NCBI RefSeq assembly: GCF_000003605.2
Contig: NW_003115968.1
Coordinates: 34,831-55,704, forward strand
Direction of reading: 5' to 3'
DNA from: Saccoglossus kowalevskii
Lineage: Eukaryota; Hemichordata; Enteropneusta; Harrimaniidae
DNA length: 20,874 nucleotides
In this document: positions 1 to 10,100 of the stretch, piece by piece
How the letters are laid out: each line of letters starts with the position of its first letter
Numbering within the stretch: the stretch's first letter is position 1
Position numbers and translations under genes: made by a program
The notes under the pieces: model-generated
Database searches by the model: none
The model's input: only the letters and a program-made list of their open reading frames with translations
What the model was told of the DNA's origin: nothing

Positions 1-68
1 CAGACTGTGGTGGCACTGGTTGAGCTTTTTTAATGTAATTTTTCAAAAATCTGACTTTGCTTCTACAG

Positions 69-200
69 GGTGATGATCATGTTAAGAATTCCTCTCATCA
101 TCTCAATGCTGCTAGACATTTTGAAATAATACTTAAGATGTTGAATATTTTGAAGAAGTTGTCAAATCCTGACTCCCAATCAGAGGCATTCAGGCTTGCT
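69..200 (+). CDS. Exon A of the + strand gene (44 codons)
   Basis: The acceptor is ttctacag at 61-68 and the donor is gtaagt at 201. Phase is 0 on both sides. It encodes a His/Asn-rich start followed by a helical Leu/Ile/Lys segment. It is the leftmost exon visible, and the preceding 68 bases are intron. Confidence 0.75.
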
Positions 201-3200
201 GTAAGTTGTGTTATGTTATTCTTATTTTGGGTGGTGTACACATATGGTAATTTTTGCTTACAACTCCTCCAAGGGGATTTGGGTTATAGCATGATCTAAA
301 TCCTACTTTAAGTCAATAAATATTTTTTTGTGCTTAATGCTGAGCCCCTTGCAAAGTGCCAGGATGTGTGACCTTTTAAAGGTCATGCAAAGTGCCAGGA
401 TGTGTGACCTTTGGGAGGTCGTGTAACATGCCATAATATGTGACCTTTTGGAGGTCAGGTAATTATCACAAGTCACCAGTGATTATTCTTTTTTAATTTT
501 AAAGGATTCATATGGAGAGATAAACATAGATATCTCAACGAAAGAATGTAATTTGTGTGAAATCAAGTCATCAACTCGGGTAAGATTTTACATTTATTGC
601 TCAATAAAGCCTTGTATTTGATATGTGAAGATATTAATTCTCTATTGGTAATTTTTTTCTTAATTCAATTATAAAATGTAATTCTATTTAGAGTTGCCAT
701 TTAATTGAGTTTAATTAAACTCCATTAAAACACAACCCAATATAAATTTGCATTTCAATCCAACCATATTTCAACTATATTATAATTCAATCAATTGTAA
801 TTTAACATGTTATTAATGGTATACCGTCAAGGTGTGAGTGAGACATGTGTGTATGTGTCCAAAGTTTGTTCCACTGATACCTAAAAAAGATTAATGTCAT
901 TTCCAAAAGAATCTGGTACATAGATGAATTGTGTACATTGCTAGAATTTATTTTTTTGGATAATATTACTATTTTTAATATTGACTTTTCTTATTGCGGG
1001 TGCTAGCAATTAATATTATAGTGCATTCCCATTTTCACTTGCATAAATCCTGCTACTAATACGTGGCAATAGTAAAGATAATAAATTTGAGGCGATGTAT
1101 CACTGCGTGCGAAAACCTGGTGACCGACCACAGTCACTTGTAACACAAAATAAAACTGCTATATGCCGACTAGTGTACATTTCCTAATGTGCACAGTGCA
1201 AGTTATAGAAGTCAGAACTTGTATTATCTAAAATAAATATGTTTAGTCATTTGTTCTCATACTGTTAGCATACTGTTAGCATGAAAGGCTAGATTTAGTA
1301 GTCATGTTAAAAAAATTAATTTTAGAGAAAACAACAATTTTCACAAGTTAGCTATGAGCCAGCGTGTGGGCACACAGTTACGGCATGAATTTACCATTTT
1401 CTTAAACAACTGTAAAAAGCCTTGTGAGATAAACAAGTTTTTACCTTATGTGCTTAAATGGGTAAAACAGAGAATTCTATGAAGAAAAATTAAAACATGA
1501 TTTAATTTATGAAATATTTTAATGTGTTTTTTTGAAACTCAGGATAAAAATGTAACAATGTGTCTGGATCTACTTGTTGAAACAAAAACAAAAATATGTA
1601 AATATTAAAGCTGTGAACAGCATTGCAGAGGTCCTAGCATACACCTGGACACATGTAACAGTTTAGTCAAATTGGGTACAACATTAGTCAGTAGTGATTT
1701 GTGTATATAATGCATCTGTAGGAATTAAATATGCACATTATATTGTTCACACAGAGCTTCTGACATGAAAACAAATGTCTTAATATTTGGTCATTTGTGT
1801 CCAAAATAAGATGGCAGCTTAACTATGCGACTGATCAACATTATTGTCTTTATCTCATATATGGCTTTGGCAATGCATCCCATGTCACTGTGTTAAAAAC
1901 ATTACAATAACAGTAATCAGTATATTTACATTACTTATTTGTAAATTTAGATTACCAAACATTTAAAAGATGCAATGCATTCACGCCTAGTACGATGTGC
2001 TAACCTAATTATGGAGGTTTCCAAGGCTATAAGACAGAAAGAAGATAAGAAAATTTGGAAAATAATCCAAGTAAGTTGCTTGATGTACTTAGATGAAACA
2101 TGGCATTATTTCTTGTAATGATATTCATATTTGCCACATGTGGAATAAATGCAAGTATCACTAGAAAAGATTCGTGTTTATTAGTAGTTAACTATTTACA
2201 TAATTACATATATTGTATGCATCATAAAGAAGTCCCTAATTTTGTTTCAAAGATTTTTTGGAGTAAAATAATGAAATGTAACTAAGTGATATGAAATGTT
2301 GTGTGTTACACATATACCGATACATGTATACAGCAAATTGAGTCTCCAGTGTGATTATATTTCTATGTTATATTCAATAACAAATACTGTAAAAAACAAA
2401 CAAAAAACAATTACAATTTATTATTTTAGTAGAATTCAACTAAATGTATATTTTTTGCTTGCCATGAATGTTCCTTTATAACTGTCATTTTTTTTTAAAT
2501 AATAATAATTAAAATTGTTTCCAAAGAACAACAAAACTCTGGCTAAAATGAATTTTGATTAAAATAAACTTCTCCACAGTACAAGTATATTATTTCAGTG
2601 TGGAAAAGTGTGAACGATCTTTGTGTAGGAAACTATATTGGTAAAAACATTACCCGGTACTAGCAAAATCTTTTTCATCAATATTCTGTCATTTCCCCCA
2701 TATATTTCCACATTTACATACTTGCATTGACTAATCATGATGTAATATAACTTGACAGAATCATGAAAGCAGACTTTTTGAAGCAAGTAGAGAGACTAGT
2801 GCTTTCTGTTGTATATGTCAGAAAAAAGTACAACAAGTAAGTATCCATTGTTCCTATAGAGTGACTCTGAATTCACTTTATATGTCCGCTGTATGAACAT
2901 TTCATCGTGTATGTTCATGTGAAGTGCTCCCGGAAAATAAATTTATTATATATGTTCACTGTAGAAAAGTCCCACTGAATGAATTTATTATATATGTCCC
3001 TTGTAGGATGGTCCCATAGAATAAATTTATCATATATGTCCCTTGTAGGATGGTCCCATAGAATAAATTTATCATATATGTCCCTTGTAGGATGGTCCCA
3101 TAGAATAAATTTATCATACATGTCCACTGTAGAATGGTCTTATAAAATCAATTTATTATATACACACTGTATGTCCACTGTAGGATGGTCCCACTGAATG

Positions 3201-3860
3201 AATTTATCATATATGTCCACTGTAGGATGGTCCCATAGAGTCACTTTATCATGTATGCTCACTGTAGGATTATCCCATAGAATCAATTTATCATGTATGC
3301 TCACTGTAGGATTATCCCATAGAATCAATTTATCATCTCTCCACTAAGGATAGTTCCATAGAATCAATTTATCATGTATGCTCACTGTAGGATTATCCCA
3401 TAGAATCAATTTATCATCTCTCCACTTAGGATAGTTCCATAGAATCAATTTATCATGTATGATCACTGTAGGGTGATCCCATAGAATCAATTTATCATCT
3501 CTCCACTTAGGATAGTTCCATAGAATCAATTTATCATGTATGCTCACTGTAGGTTGATCCCATAGAATCAATTTATCATACCTGTCCACTGTAGGATGAT
3601 CCCATAGTTGTCAATTCATCATATACATGTATGTTCAATGTAGAAAAGTGCCACTGAATGAATTTATTATATATGTCCCTTGTAGGATGGTCCCATAGAA
3701 TGAATTTATCTTGTTTATTATGAGGCACTCAATATTATTTATTGTATCTTTACAGCCATATAAGGCTCATGGATTGACCAAGACGCACAGTTACAATGTC
3801 TACAATTTAGAGGAATTAGTAATTGGACTCCATGATCTGAAGCCATTATTAAACCAGTAG
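69..3860 (+). CDS. Unrecognised multi-exon gene, C-terminal part (5 exons)
   Basis: Five exons join in one open frame: 69-200, 505-579, 1951-2070, 2759-2836 and 3756-3860. They give 169 residues ending at the TAG at 3858-3860. Each internal boundary has a clean AG acceptor and a GTAAG donor, and every exon is a whole number of codons, so all four introns are phase 0. The protein start lies left of the window. I do not recognise the product. It looks soluble and lysine-rich, with an amphipathic helical stretch (residues about 14-33) and two cysteine clusters: CNLC at residues 59-62 and CCIC at 126-129. These could form a zinc-binding unit, though spacing alone does not prove it. The last exon encodes a short tail rich in Leu and His. 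No canonical AATAAA follows the stop before the satellite at 4401. Confidence is high that this is a gene and nil on its function. Confidence 0.8.
351..460. repeat. 36-bp tandem repeat, three copies, in intron A-B
   Basis: Copies begin at about 351, 387 and 423 with gcaaagtgccaggatg or a diverged form. The first holds a perfect dyad, GACCTTT-T-AAAGGTC, and the others keep weaker versions of it. The array sits in the intron between exons A and B. Confidence 0.75.
505..579 (+). CDS. Exon B of the + strand gene (25 codons)
   Basis: The acceptor is ttttaaag ending at 504 and the donor is gtaaga at 580. It is phase 0 and encodes an acidic stretch ending in the first cysteine pair (ECNLCEIK). Confidence 0.7.
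580..1950 (+). other. Intron B-C, no further feature seen
   Basis: AT-rich intron of about 1.37 kb. Apart from short duplications such as catactgttag twice near 1258-1280, I see no exon with good splice sites, no RNA gene and no recognisable transposon. Confidence 0.5.
1951..2070 (+). CDS. Exon C of the + strand gene (40 codons)
   Basis: The acceptor is gtaaatttag ending at 1950 and the donor is gtaagt at 2071. It is phase 0 and encodes a basic, predicted helical segment with one cysteine and the motif KKIWKIIQ at its end. Confidence 0.75.
2759..2836 (+). CDS. Exon D of the + strand gene (26 codons)
   Basis: The acceptor is cttgacag ending at 2758 and the donor is gtaagt at 2837. It is phase 0 and encodes the second cysteine cluster (FCCICQKK). 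Confidence 0.75.
2876..3710. repeat. 42-bp minisatellite with 39-bp variants, in intron D-E
   Basis: Roughly 19-20 degenerate copies of a unit built on tttatcat(a/g)tatgt...ctgtaggatggtcccatagaat. The left part has pure 42-bp units. The centre alternates 42-bp and 39-bp units (catctctccacttagg form), making an 81-bp higher-order repeat. Because both lengths are multiples of three, long open frames occur on both strands (for example repeats of KLILWDNPT on the minus strand). They are by-products of the period, lie in an intron and have no start context, so I do not call them genes. Confidence 0.93.
3756..3860 (+). CDS. Terminal coding exon E of the + strand gene
   Basis: The acceptor is tctttacag ending at 3755. 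The exon encodes 34 residues and then TAG. It follows the intronic 42-bp minisatellite by about 45 bases, so that array ends just before the branch-point region. Confidence 0.75.
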   Translation, partial: PYKAHGLTKTHSYNVYNLEELVIGLHDLKPLLNQ

Positions 3861-4400
3861 AAAAATTCAACAATACAGGATGGTGTTTGGTTTCAAATAG
3901 CCACAATACGACAGCTATTCACATCGTGTTCAGACTGTGTGTTGATATATTTTTTTGAGTTTTAACTACAAATTTTTACCTAAGATGTTTCAATTTTAAT
4001 CAATTGTACTATGTCATAGCCAGAATACAGTCTCCTGCTTTTGAATATCTACAAATTGTACACATATTCCAATACAACAACCGTTCACATCTTAGGGGAC
4101 TTGTAAGGAATCCTATGCATAAGGCTCACTTATATGTACTAAACAAACTTTTACAATACTTCTCCGCGAGAGTGGGTCCCAAAACTATGCAAAATATTTT
4201 AGGCTAATGTTTTTAAGACCTAAATGACATGTGGGGAAGCCGACTATGACATGATACTACATGTACTAATGTAACGAACTGTAACACTATTATAGTGTCT
4301 TGTATCAAGCATCTCTACTGGTGTACTGATATACAAGTGGAGCTTCTTTCTGTATTTATCAGTTGTTTAATACATTCCTACATACAACTCTATACTCGTG
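3861..4400 (+). other. Probable 3' UTR and flank of the + strand gene
   Basis: This stretch follows the TAG stop. It has no canonical polyadenylation signal, only weak variants such as AATACA, so the transcript end is not placed. Short open frames here show no coding character. Confidence 0.4.
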
Positions 4401-5666
4401 TGTGACCCAATCTATGCGTGACTGTACTGTGTGTGCTGACCACTGACAGATGTCAACATTGTGACCCAATCTATGCGTGACTGTACTGTGTGTGCTGACC
4501 ACTGACAGATGTCAGCATTGTGACCCAATCTATGCGTGACTGTAGTGTGTGCTGACCACTGACAAATGTCAGCATTGTGACCCAATCTATGCGTGACTGT
4601 ACTGTGTGTGCTGACCACTGACAGATGTCGGCATTGTGACCCAATCTATGCGTGACTGTACTGTGTGTGCTGACCACTGACAGATGTCAGCATTGTGACC
4701 CAATCTATGCGTGACTGTACTGTGTGTACTGACCACTGACGGATGTCATCATTGTGACCCAATCTATGCGTGACTGTACTGTGCGTGCTGACCACTGACC
4801 GATGTCAGCATTGTGACCCAATCTATGCGTGACTGTACTGTGTGTGCTGACCACTGACAGATGTCAGCATTGTGACCCAATCTATGCGTGACTGTACTGT
4901 GTGTGCTGACCACTGACAGATGTCAGCATTGTGACCCAATCTATGCGTGACTGTACTGTGTGTACTGACCACTGACGGATGTCATCATTGTGACCCAATC
5001 TATGCGTGACTGTACTGTGCGTGCTGACCACTGACCGATGTCAGCATTGTGACCCAATCTATGCGTGACTGTACTGTGTGTGCTGACAGATGTCAGCATT
5101 GTGACCCAATCTATGCGTGACTGTACTGTGTATGCTGACCACTGACAGATGTCAGCATTATGACCCAATCTATGCGTGACTGTACTGTGCGTGCTGACCA
5201 CTGACCGATGTCAGCATTGTGACCCAATCTATGCGTGACTGTACTGTGTGTGCTGACAGATGTCAGCATTGTGACCCAATCTATGCGTGACTGTACTGTG
5301 TATGCTGACCACTGACAGATGTCAGCATTATGACCCAATCTATGCGTGACTGTACTGTGTGTGCTGACCACTGACAGATGTCAGCATTGTGACCCAATCT
5401 ATGCGTGACTGTACTGTGTGTGCTGACAGATGTCAGCATTGTGACCCAATCTATGCGTGACTGTACTGTGTATGCTGACCACTGACAGATGTCAGCATTG
5501 TGACCCAATCTATGCGTGACTGTACTGTGTGTGCTGACCACTGACAGATGTCAGCATTGTGACCCAATCTATGCGTGACTGTACTGTGTATGCTGACCAC
5601 TGACAGATGTCAGCATTGTGACCCAATCTATGTGTAACTGTATTATATGTGCTGACCTATGATAAA
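4401..5666. repeat. 59-bp satellite, 22 copies, with higher-order structure
   Basis: Unit starts (tgtgacccaatctatg) fall at 4401, 4460, 4519, 4576, 4635, 4694, 4753, 4812, 4871, 4930, 4989, 5048, 5100, 5159, 5218, 5270, 5329, 5388, 5440, 5499, 5558 and 5617. Most units are 59 bp, one is 57, and three are 52 because ccactga is absent. From 5048 to 5558 the pattern 52-59-59 recurs with a 170-bp period. A 4-unit, 236-bp period links the variant pairs at 4694/4753 and 4930/4989. Most full units carry the dyad CTGACA-GA-TGTCAG. The last unit is degenerate. Open frames on the minus strand here are artefacts of the array. Confidence 0.96.
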
Positions 5667-5890
5667 GGAAATAATATTAAACAAAGGGCAAGGTCACCAG
5701 CATTCAACTATATTTTGTATATAGTTTTACACCTGTAATTGAAGTTGTATCCTTACACATTTTAAAAAGCACTGGAAACAGTACAGGGGTAGTCCCCAAT
5801 TTTGTTGGTGAATTAATTTCTTGTGTAGCAATACCTTATTTTTTGAAACAACTATGTTATGATAGTTATTTTGGCCCAGTGCTTTAAATC
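5667..5890. other. Unique AT-rich spacer
   Basis: No repeat, RNA gene or coding stretch recognised between the satellite and the inverted repeat cluster. Confidence 0.4.
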
Positions 5891-6367
5891 GGTTAATTAT
5901 TATGCACAGGATTTCAACCAAAACTAATCAGTATTGTGCATTATCCTAGAACATCTATGTACCAAGTTTCATTGAAATCTATTTAATAATACATGAGAAA
6001 CAAGTGAAAATTTTTAAATCTGGTTAATTGATAGGCAAACTAGGTAATTAATATGCATGGATTTCAACCAAAATCTAATCAGGGTTGAGAATTATCCCAG
6101 AGGATTTATGCACCAAGTTTAATTTAAATCTGATAATTTGTTCTTGAGATATTCGAACAATGCTCAGATTGTCAATTTCATTACCTGATCAGATGGTTGG
6201 CCCAGCAGAACAGATGAGGGCATACTGCATTAACTGGAGTGAATTCAATAGTATTTTCGCTTGTTTCTCAAGTACCATTCAACATATTTTAATGAAACGT
6301 GCTCTTGGATAATTTGCAAACCTTAGATTAGTTTTTGTTTGAAACCCTATTACATATTAAATTAACC
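5891..6367. repeat. Interspersed repeat: two direct copies and one inverted copy
   Basis: Copy a at 5891-6006 and copy b at about 6043-6160 run on the + strand and share ggttaatt, atgca.ggatttcaacca, ctaatcag, caagttt and a final gagaaacaagtg or gagatattcg. Copy c at 6259-6367 is the same sequence on the - strand (reverse complement runs from ggttaattta to gagaaacaagcg). Copies a and c could pair over about 110 bases. A fragment of the same family (ggtaattaatatgcatgg) recurs at 12782-12830. Confidence 0.8.
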
Positions 6368-6481
6368 AATATCTCAACCACTCATCAGATTAAATGGAAC
6401 TCTCTACATATGTAGATGCTTAGGGATAAGCCATGTACATGTTCAGTTTAGGGTTGAATTTTGTGCTTACTAATAACCTCA

Positions 6482-6763
6482 ATTCAATTTATTTATTTAA
6501 AGTTTGAAATACCAAGGCTAATATTACTGACTACTAAAAATTATATCAAACAAAAGCAAAAATTACAAACATCGAACACAAAGACAAACAACAGTAAGAC
6601 TTCACAAATAATTATTTATTTAAGTAATTAAAATATCCTAAAATTATGGTGACCACAATGACACCATTTGCTTAAAAGAATACAAATCATTGAACTCCTT
6701 CATTCGGTTAGGAAGTGAGTTCCACATTTTAGCACCATGGACAGTTACAGAAATGTCAAGCTG
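6482..6763 (-). mobile_element. 3' end of a non-LTR retrotransposon (RT C-terminal fragment)
   Basis: On the minus strand 6763-6644 encodes 39 residues and TAA. They include SVTVHGAKMWNSLP, then NRMKEFNDLYSFK. The WNSLP...FK pattern is the usual extreme C-terminus of reverse transcriptases of CR1-, L2- or RTE-like non-LTR elements. The frame is closed upstream by a TAG at 6766-6764, so this is a 5'-truncated dead copy, as expected from incomplete target-primed reverse transcription. The sequence below the stop to about 6482, ending in ataaataaat on the minus strand, is its likely 3' UTR and tail. The clade is not certain from so short a piece. Confidence 0.75.
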
Positions 6764-7139
6764 CTATTCTCAGGGGCGGACATCCAGGCTATTTCACCGC
6801 CTGGCAATCATCCCAGTGAAAACAATGGCTGAAAACGGTACTTTGGGATGGTTGTTGAGACTCCCCTGAACAGTGTAAAAGATTACCCCTGTGTGTGCAA
6901 CATATATAAATTTAGTTGTTTACTTTGATTACTTTCAACTGTTTTCTCGAATTTAGCTATTTTCACCGGCTCTTCAACCGACGTTCCAAATCAGCTCGCG
7001 CAAAACCATAGAAATGTATGGTACAGTGGTGCATGTCTTGTGACGTAGCTCTGCCCCCGAAAATAAATTAAACTGAGGAGAGTTCCCATACATTAAACTG
7101 TGAGGGTAGTTGTTATAAATCAAGATTTGTAACAGAAAT
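6488..7139 (-). other. Probable 3' UTR region of the adducin-like gene
   Basis: Below the adducin stop at 7140, the first minus-strand AATAAA hexamers are at 6620-6615 and 6497-6488. Both lie in or beside the retrotransposon tail, so the gene may use a polyadenylation signal donated by that insertion. This is inference; no transcript data are available here. Confidence 0.4.
6769..7056. mobile_element. Possible short palindromic element
   Basis: The segment opens with tcaggggcgga. It contains the inverse tcccctga at about 6864-6871 and ends near tctgcccccga at about 7041-7051. These weak inverted ends, a higher CpG content and TGACGT suggest a small DNA element inserted next to the retrotransposon tail. 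No target duplication could be fixed. Confidence 0.3.
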
Positions 7140-7190
7140 TCACTGCTTGCTTTTAATAGCTTTCTTGTAAGGATAACCAGTTTTCAATCC
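7140..7190 (-). CDS. Adducin-like terminal exon 7
   Basis: The acceptor is tttttcttacag. It encodes 16 residues (GLKTGYPYKKAIKSKQ) then TGA at 7142-7140. GLKTGYPYK matches the conserved GYRTGYPYR that opens the next segment in adducins, which supports the exon. The short basic tail that follows has no counterpart I know. Confidence 0.82.
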   Translation of the reverse strand, partial: GLKTGYPYKKAIKSKQ

Positions 7191-10100
7191 CTGTAAGAAA
7201 AAACAAATACAAATTATTTTCAAACTGTTACAATGTATGCCTTTTTAAGTGTTTTACAGCTCTGAACAATAAATTGCAAAACAATGTCAGTCATGTCAAA
7301 AATACAGAAATACTTTTATGATAGCTGGCAGATGATTAAATTGCCTGATTACGTGATTTAATCAATAAACTACTTTTTAGTGTACTGTGTGTTGTAATCT
7401 GCTATTTTCTTTCTTTGAAATCTGTGCCAGCAGATCGTGTCTGCATTACATCAACAAAATCATTGTTATTATTTGTATTTCTTGTTGAAATTAATAATGA
7501 CGCAAATCATTGCATAAAACAATATTGTATTCCCTGTCCTGTTTTAAAACAAGTACCATATTTACTTAGGGCCAAGGGTAGTCAGCTCACAAAAATCATG
7601 TTTTTTAGGGTGGTAGGTGCTTAGTTGAGCACCCCATGCAATAAAATTGGCTGAAAGAAAATTTCCATTCAGCATGTGCCAGATAAAAGAACATACTTTT
7701 TTTGAATGTCAATCTTGGGCTTAACTTGGATGTTACAGCATTACTTTGGGCAGATTTATGTACTTTCTACAAAGCTGCAACAAAACGACACTGTTGATGT
7801 ACACATGAAGTTCTCACTAAACTTATTGATGTTAGATTATCATGGAAAATGTTGCGTCTGTCTCTATTTATTTTCATAGGAAAAAAAATAAATCACTATT
7901 TATTGAATCACCCCAAAATTATTCTATTAATTTGAGCAAATGAAAAAACTAATTCCCATTTGTATCATTAATTTGTTCTTTTGGATAAATTATTATTACT
8001 TTTTACTACCATGAATTAATAATTAATGAAATTTTACACATTACTGTTACTAGTTAACTCGCACACTATCGTTACTAGTTAACTCACATTACTGTTACTA
8101 GTTAACTCAAACACTACTTAATATACATATTTCTTTTACTAATTACCTCACTCACAATTGCATAACACTTATTTTATTAGTCCCCGTTTGGACGAAGTCC
8201 GAAAACGGGGACTTATAATTCGGTCTCCTTCCGTGCGGAGTCATATCTCAGAATCCCTCGGACCGATTCTGTTCATTCTTTGCATGTGCCTAGTTCTTTA
8301 TGTAGGACACATGCACATTCAGTGGTTTAGCGATTCGATTTAAAATGGCCTACTGGCAGCCATCTTTTTTTTATGAAAATGTTGTATTTTGGACATGCTT
8401 TGTCAGTTTTCATTCAAACTTGGTACATAGATTATACATGTTAGGATACATGTTCATAACGATTTATTTCACAATTGGATCAAAGATGGCCGACTGGCAG
8501 CCATCTTGTTTTTTTTGAAAATGTTGCATTTTGGACATGCTTTGTCAGTTTTCATTCAAATTTAGTACATAGATCACACATGTTAGGATACATGTCCCCG
8601 ACCGTCCGTGAGTCTGTCCGTCCATTAGTCTGTCCAGAGTCATATTTCAGAATCCTGTGGACCGAATCCGTTCATTCTTTGCATGTGCCTAGTACCTTAT
8701 GCGGGACATACGCACATGCAGTGGTTTAGCGATTCGATTCAAAAAGGCCGACTGGCAGCCATCTTGTTTTTTGAAAATGGTGTATTTTGGACATGCTTTG
8801 TCAGTTGTCATTCAAACTTGGTACATAGATTATACATGTTAGGATACATGTCCATGACGATTTATTTGGCAATTGGATCAAAGATGGTCGACTGGCAGGC
8901 ATCTTTTTTTTTTTATATGCGGTATCTTGGACGTGGTTTGTCAGTTTTCATGCAGATTTGGCACATACATGTACTTTATACATGTTAGGATGCATGTCCA
9001 TGACAATTTGTTTCAAAATCTGGTCAAGGATGGCCGATTGACAGCCATCTGACTTTTTGGCCTTACTACTATATTTCCACAATTTATGTACCATTTTCAT
9101 TCGTATTTGGCACATACATCATACATATCAGTGTGTTTCATAATCAGATCAAAGATTGCCGAATAACGGCTGTTTTTATTTTTGGCCATATTACTACTAC
9201 ACGGAACACAAGTTTTGATGTAATATGACAAGCACAAAGAGAACTTTCAAAAATTTAACGGCGACTGTGTCATTTTCAATGACTTGTTTGATCTAGATTT
9301 ATTCCTGAAACTATTTATATATCAGACTCTAAATCTCTTGAAGTTTCAAGGACACGCTCGCGACAACCCCTCTGCTTTAATATGACGAGCACAAAGAGAA
9401 CTTTCAAAAATTTTACGGGGACTGTCATTTTCAATTACTTGTTTGATCTAGTTTTATTTCTAAAACTATTTATATATCAGACTCTAAATCTCTTAAACAA
9501 AGTGTGAGTGGTTACTTACCATATTGTCAAGCATTCGCATGGCCGCTTCATATTCTAATTGTCCAAACTTCCATTCAGTTGAATCTTTACTGACTCCACC
9601 CCCGCCCAATCCAGCAACAGATCTTACTTTTTGCACCATATCTTCATCCATTAATATCATATTATCCAGACCACCACACGACATCAGTCGCACCTATCAC
9701 ACAACAAAGTTAATTATTCAAAATACTATTTGCTATATTTTGGTATATTATACCACACCACTACTTTTCGAGTAAATATTTAATTTGAAATATGATATAT
9801 ACATGCCATGAATCTAATTTAAATGATTCTAACAAAAATTACTGATGAAATCATAGCCATCACACAGTAATTATGATAATTAAATAAATGATTGATGTCA
9901 TCCCTACTTGTGTTTCCATGGCAGCCATTAGATTAACCAAAAGATAATAAGCCTCCTCCACTGTCTCTCCACATACTACTAGACCATGGTTATGTAGAAT
10001 CATAATCTGGGTAAAGACATGAAAACAGTATTAAAAGTATGGTACAGTCAAACCTTTATATAAAGACCACCTACATGCCTATAATGACCACTTCTATAAA

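Noticed and set aside
2915-3589. Long repetitive open frames (KFILWDHPT- and KLILWDNPT-type) as a secreted repeat protein
   Set aside because: They follow from a 42-bp repeat whose period is a multiple of three, lie inside an intron, occur on both strands and lack a start context.
4412-5541. Minus-strand frames with HSTVTHRLGHNADI repeats as genes or a CRISPR array
   Set aside because: They are readings of the 59-bp satellite. Units are directly adjacent with no unique spacers, and the host is eukaryotic.
8158-8988. Three overlapping + strand frames of 61-101 codons as a protein gene
   Set aside because: They overlap hairpin and tandem modules of the mobile element, change frame between repeated modules and match no family.
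9415-9424. TACGGGGACT as the far end of element copy 1
   Set aside because: It lies inside a local 157-bp duplication whose other copy reads aacggcgact, so a chance match is as likely as a true terminus.
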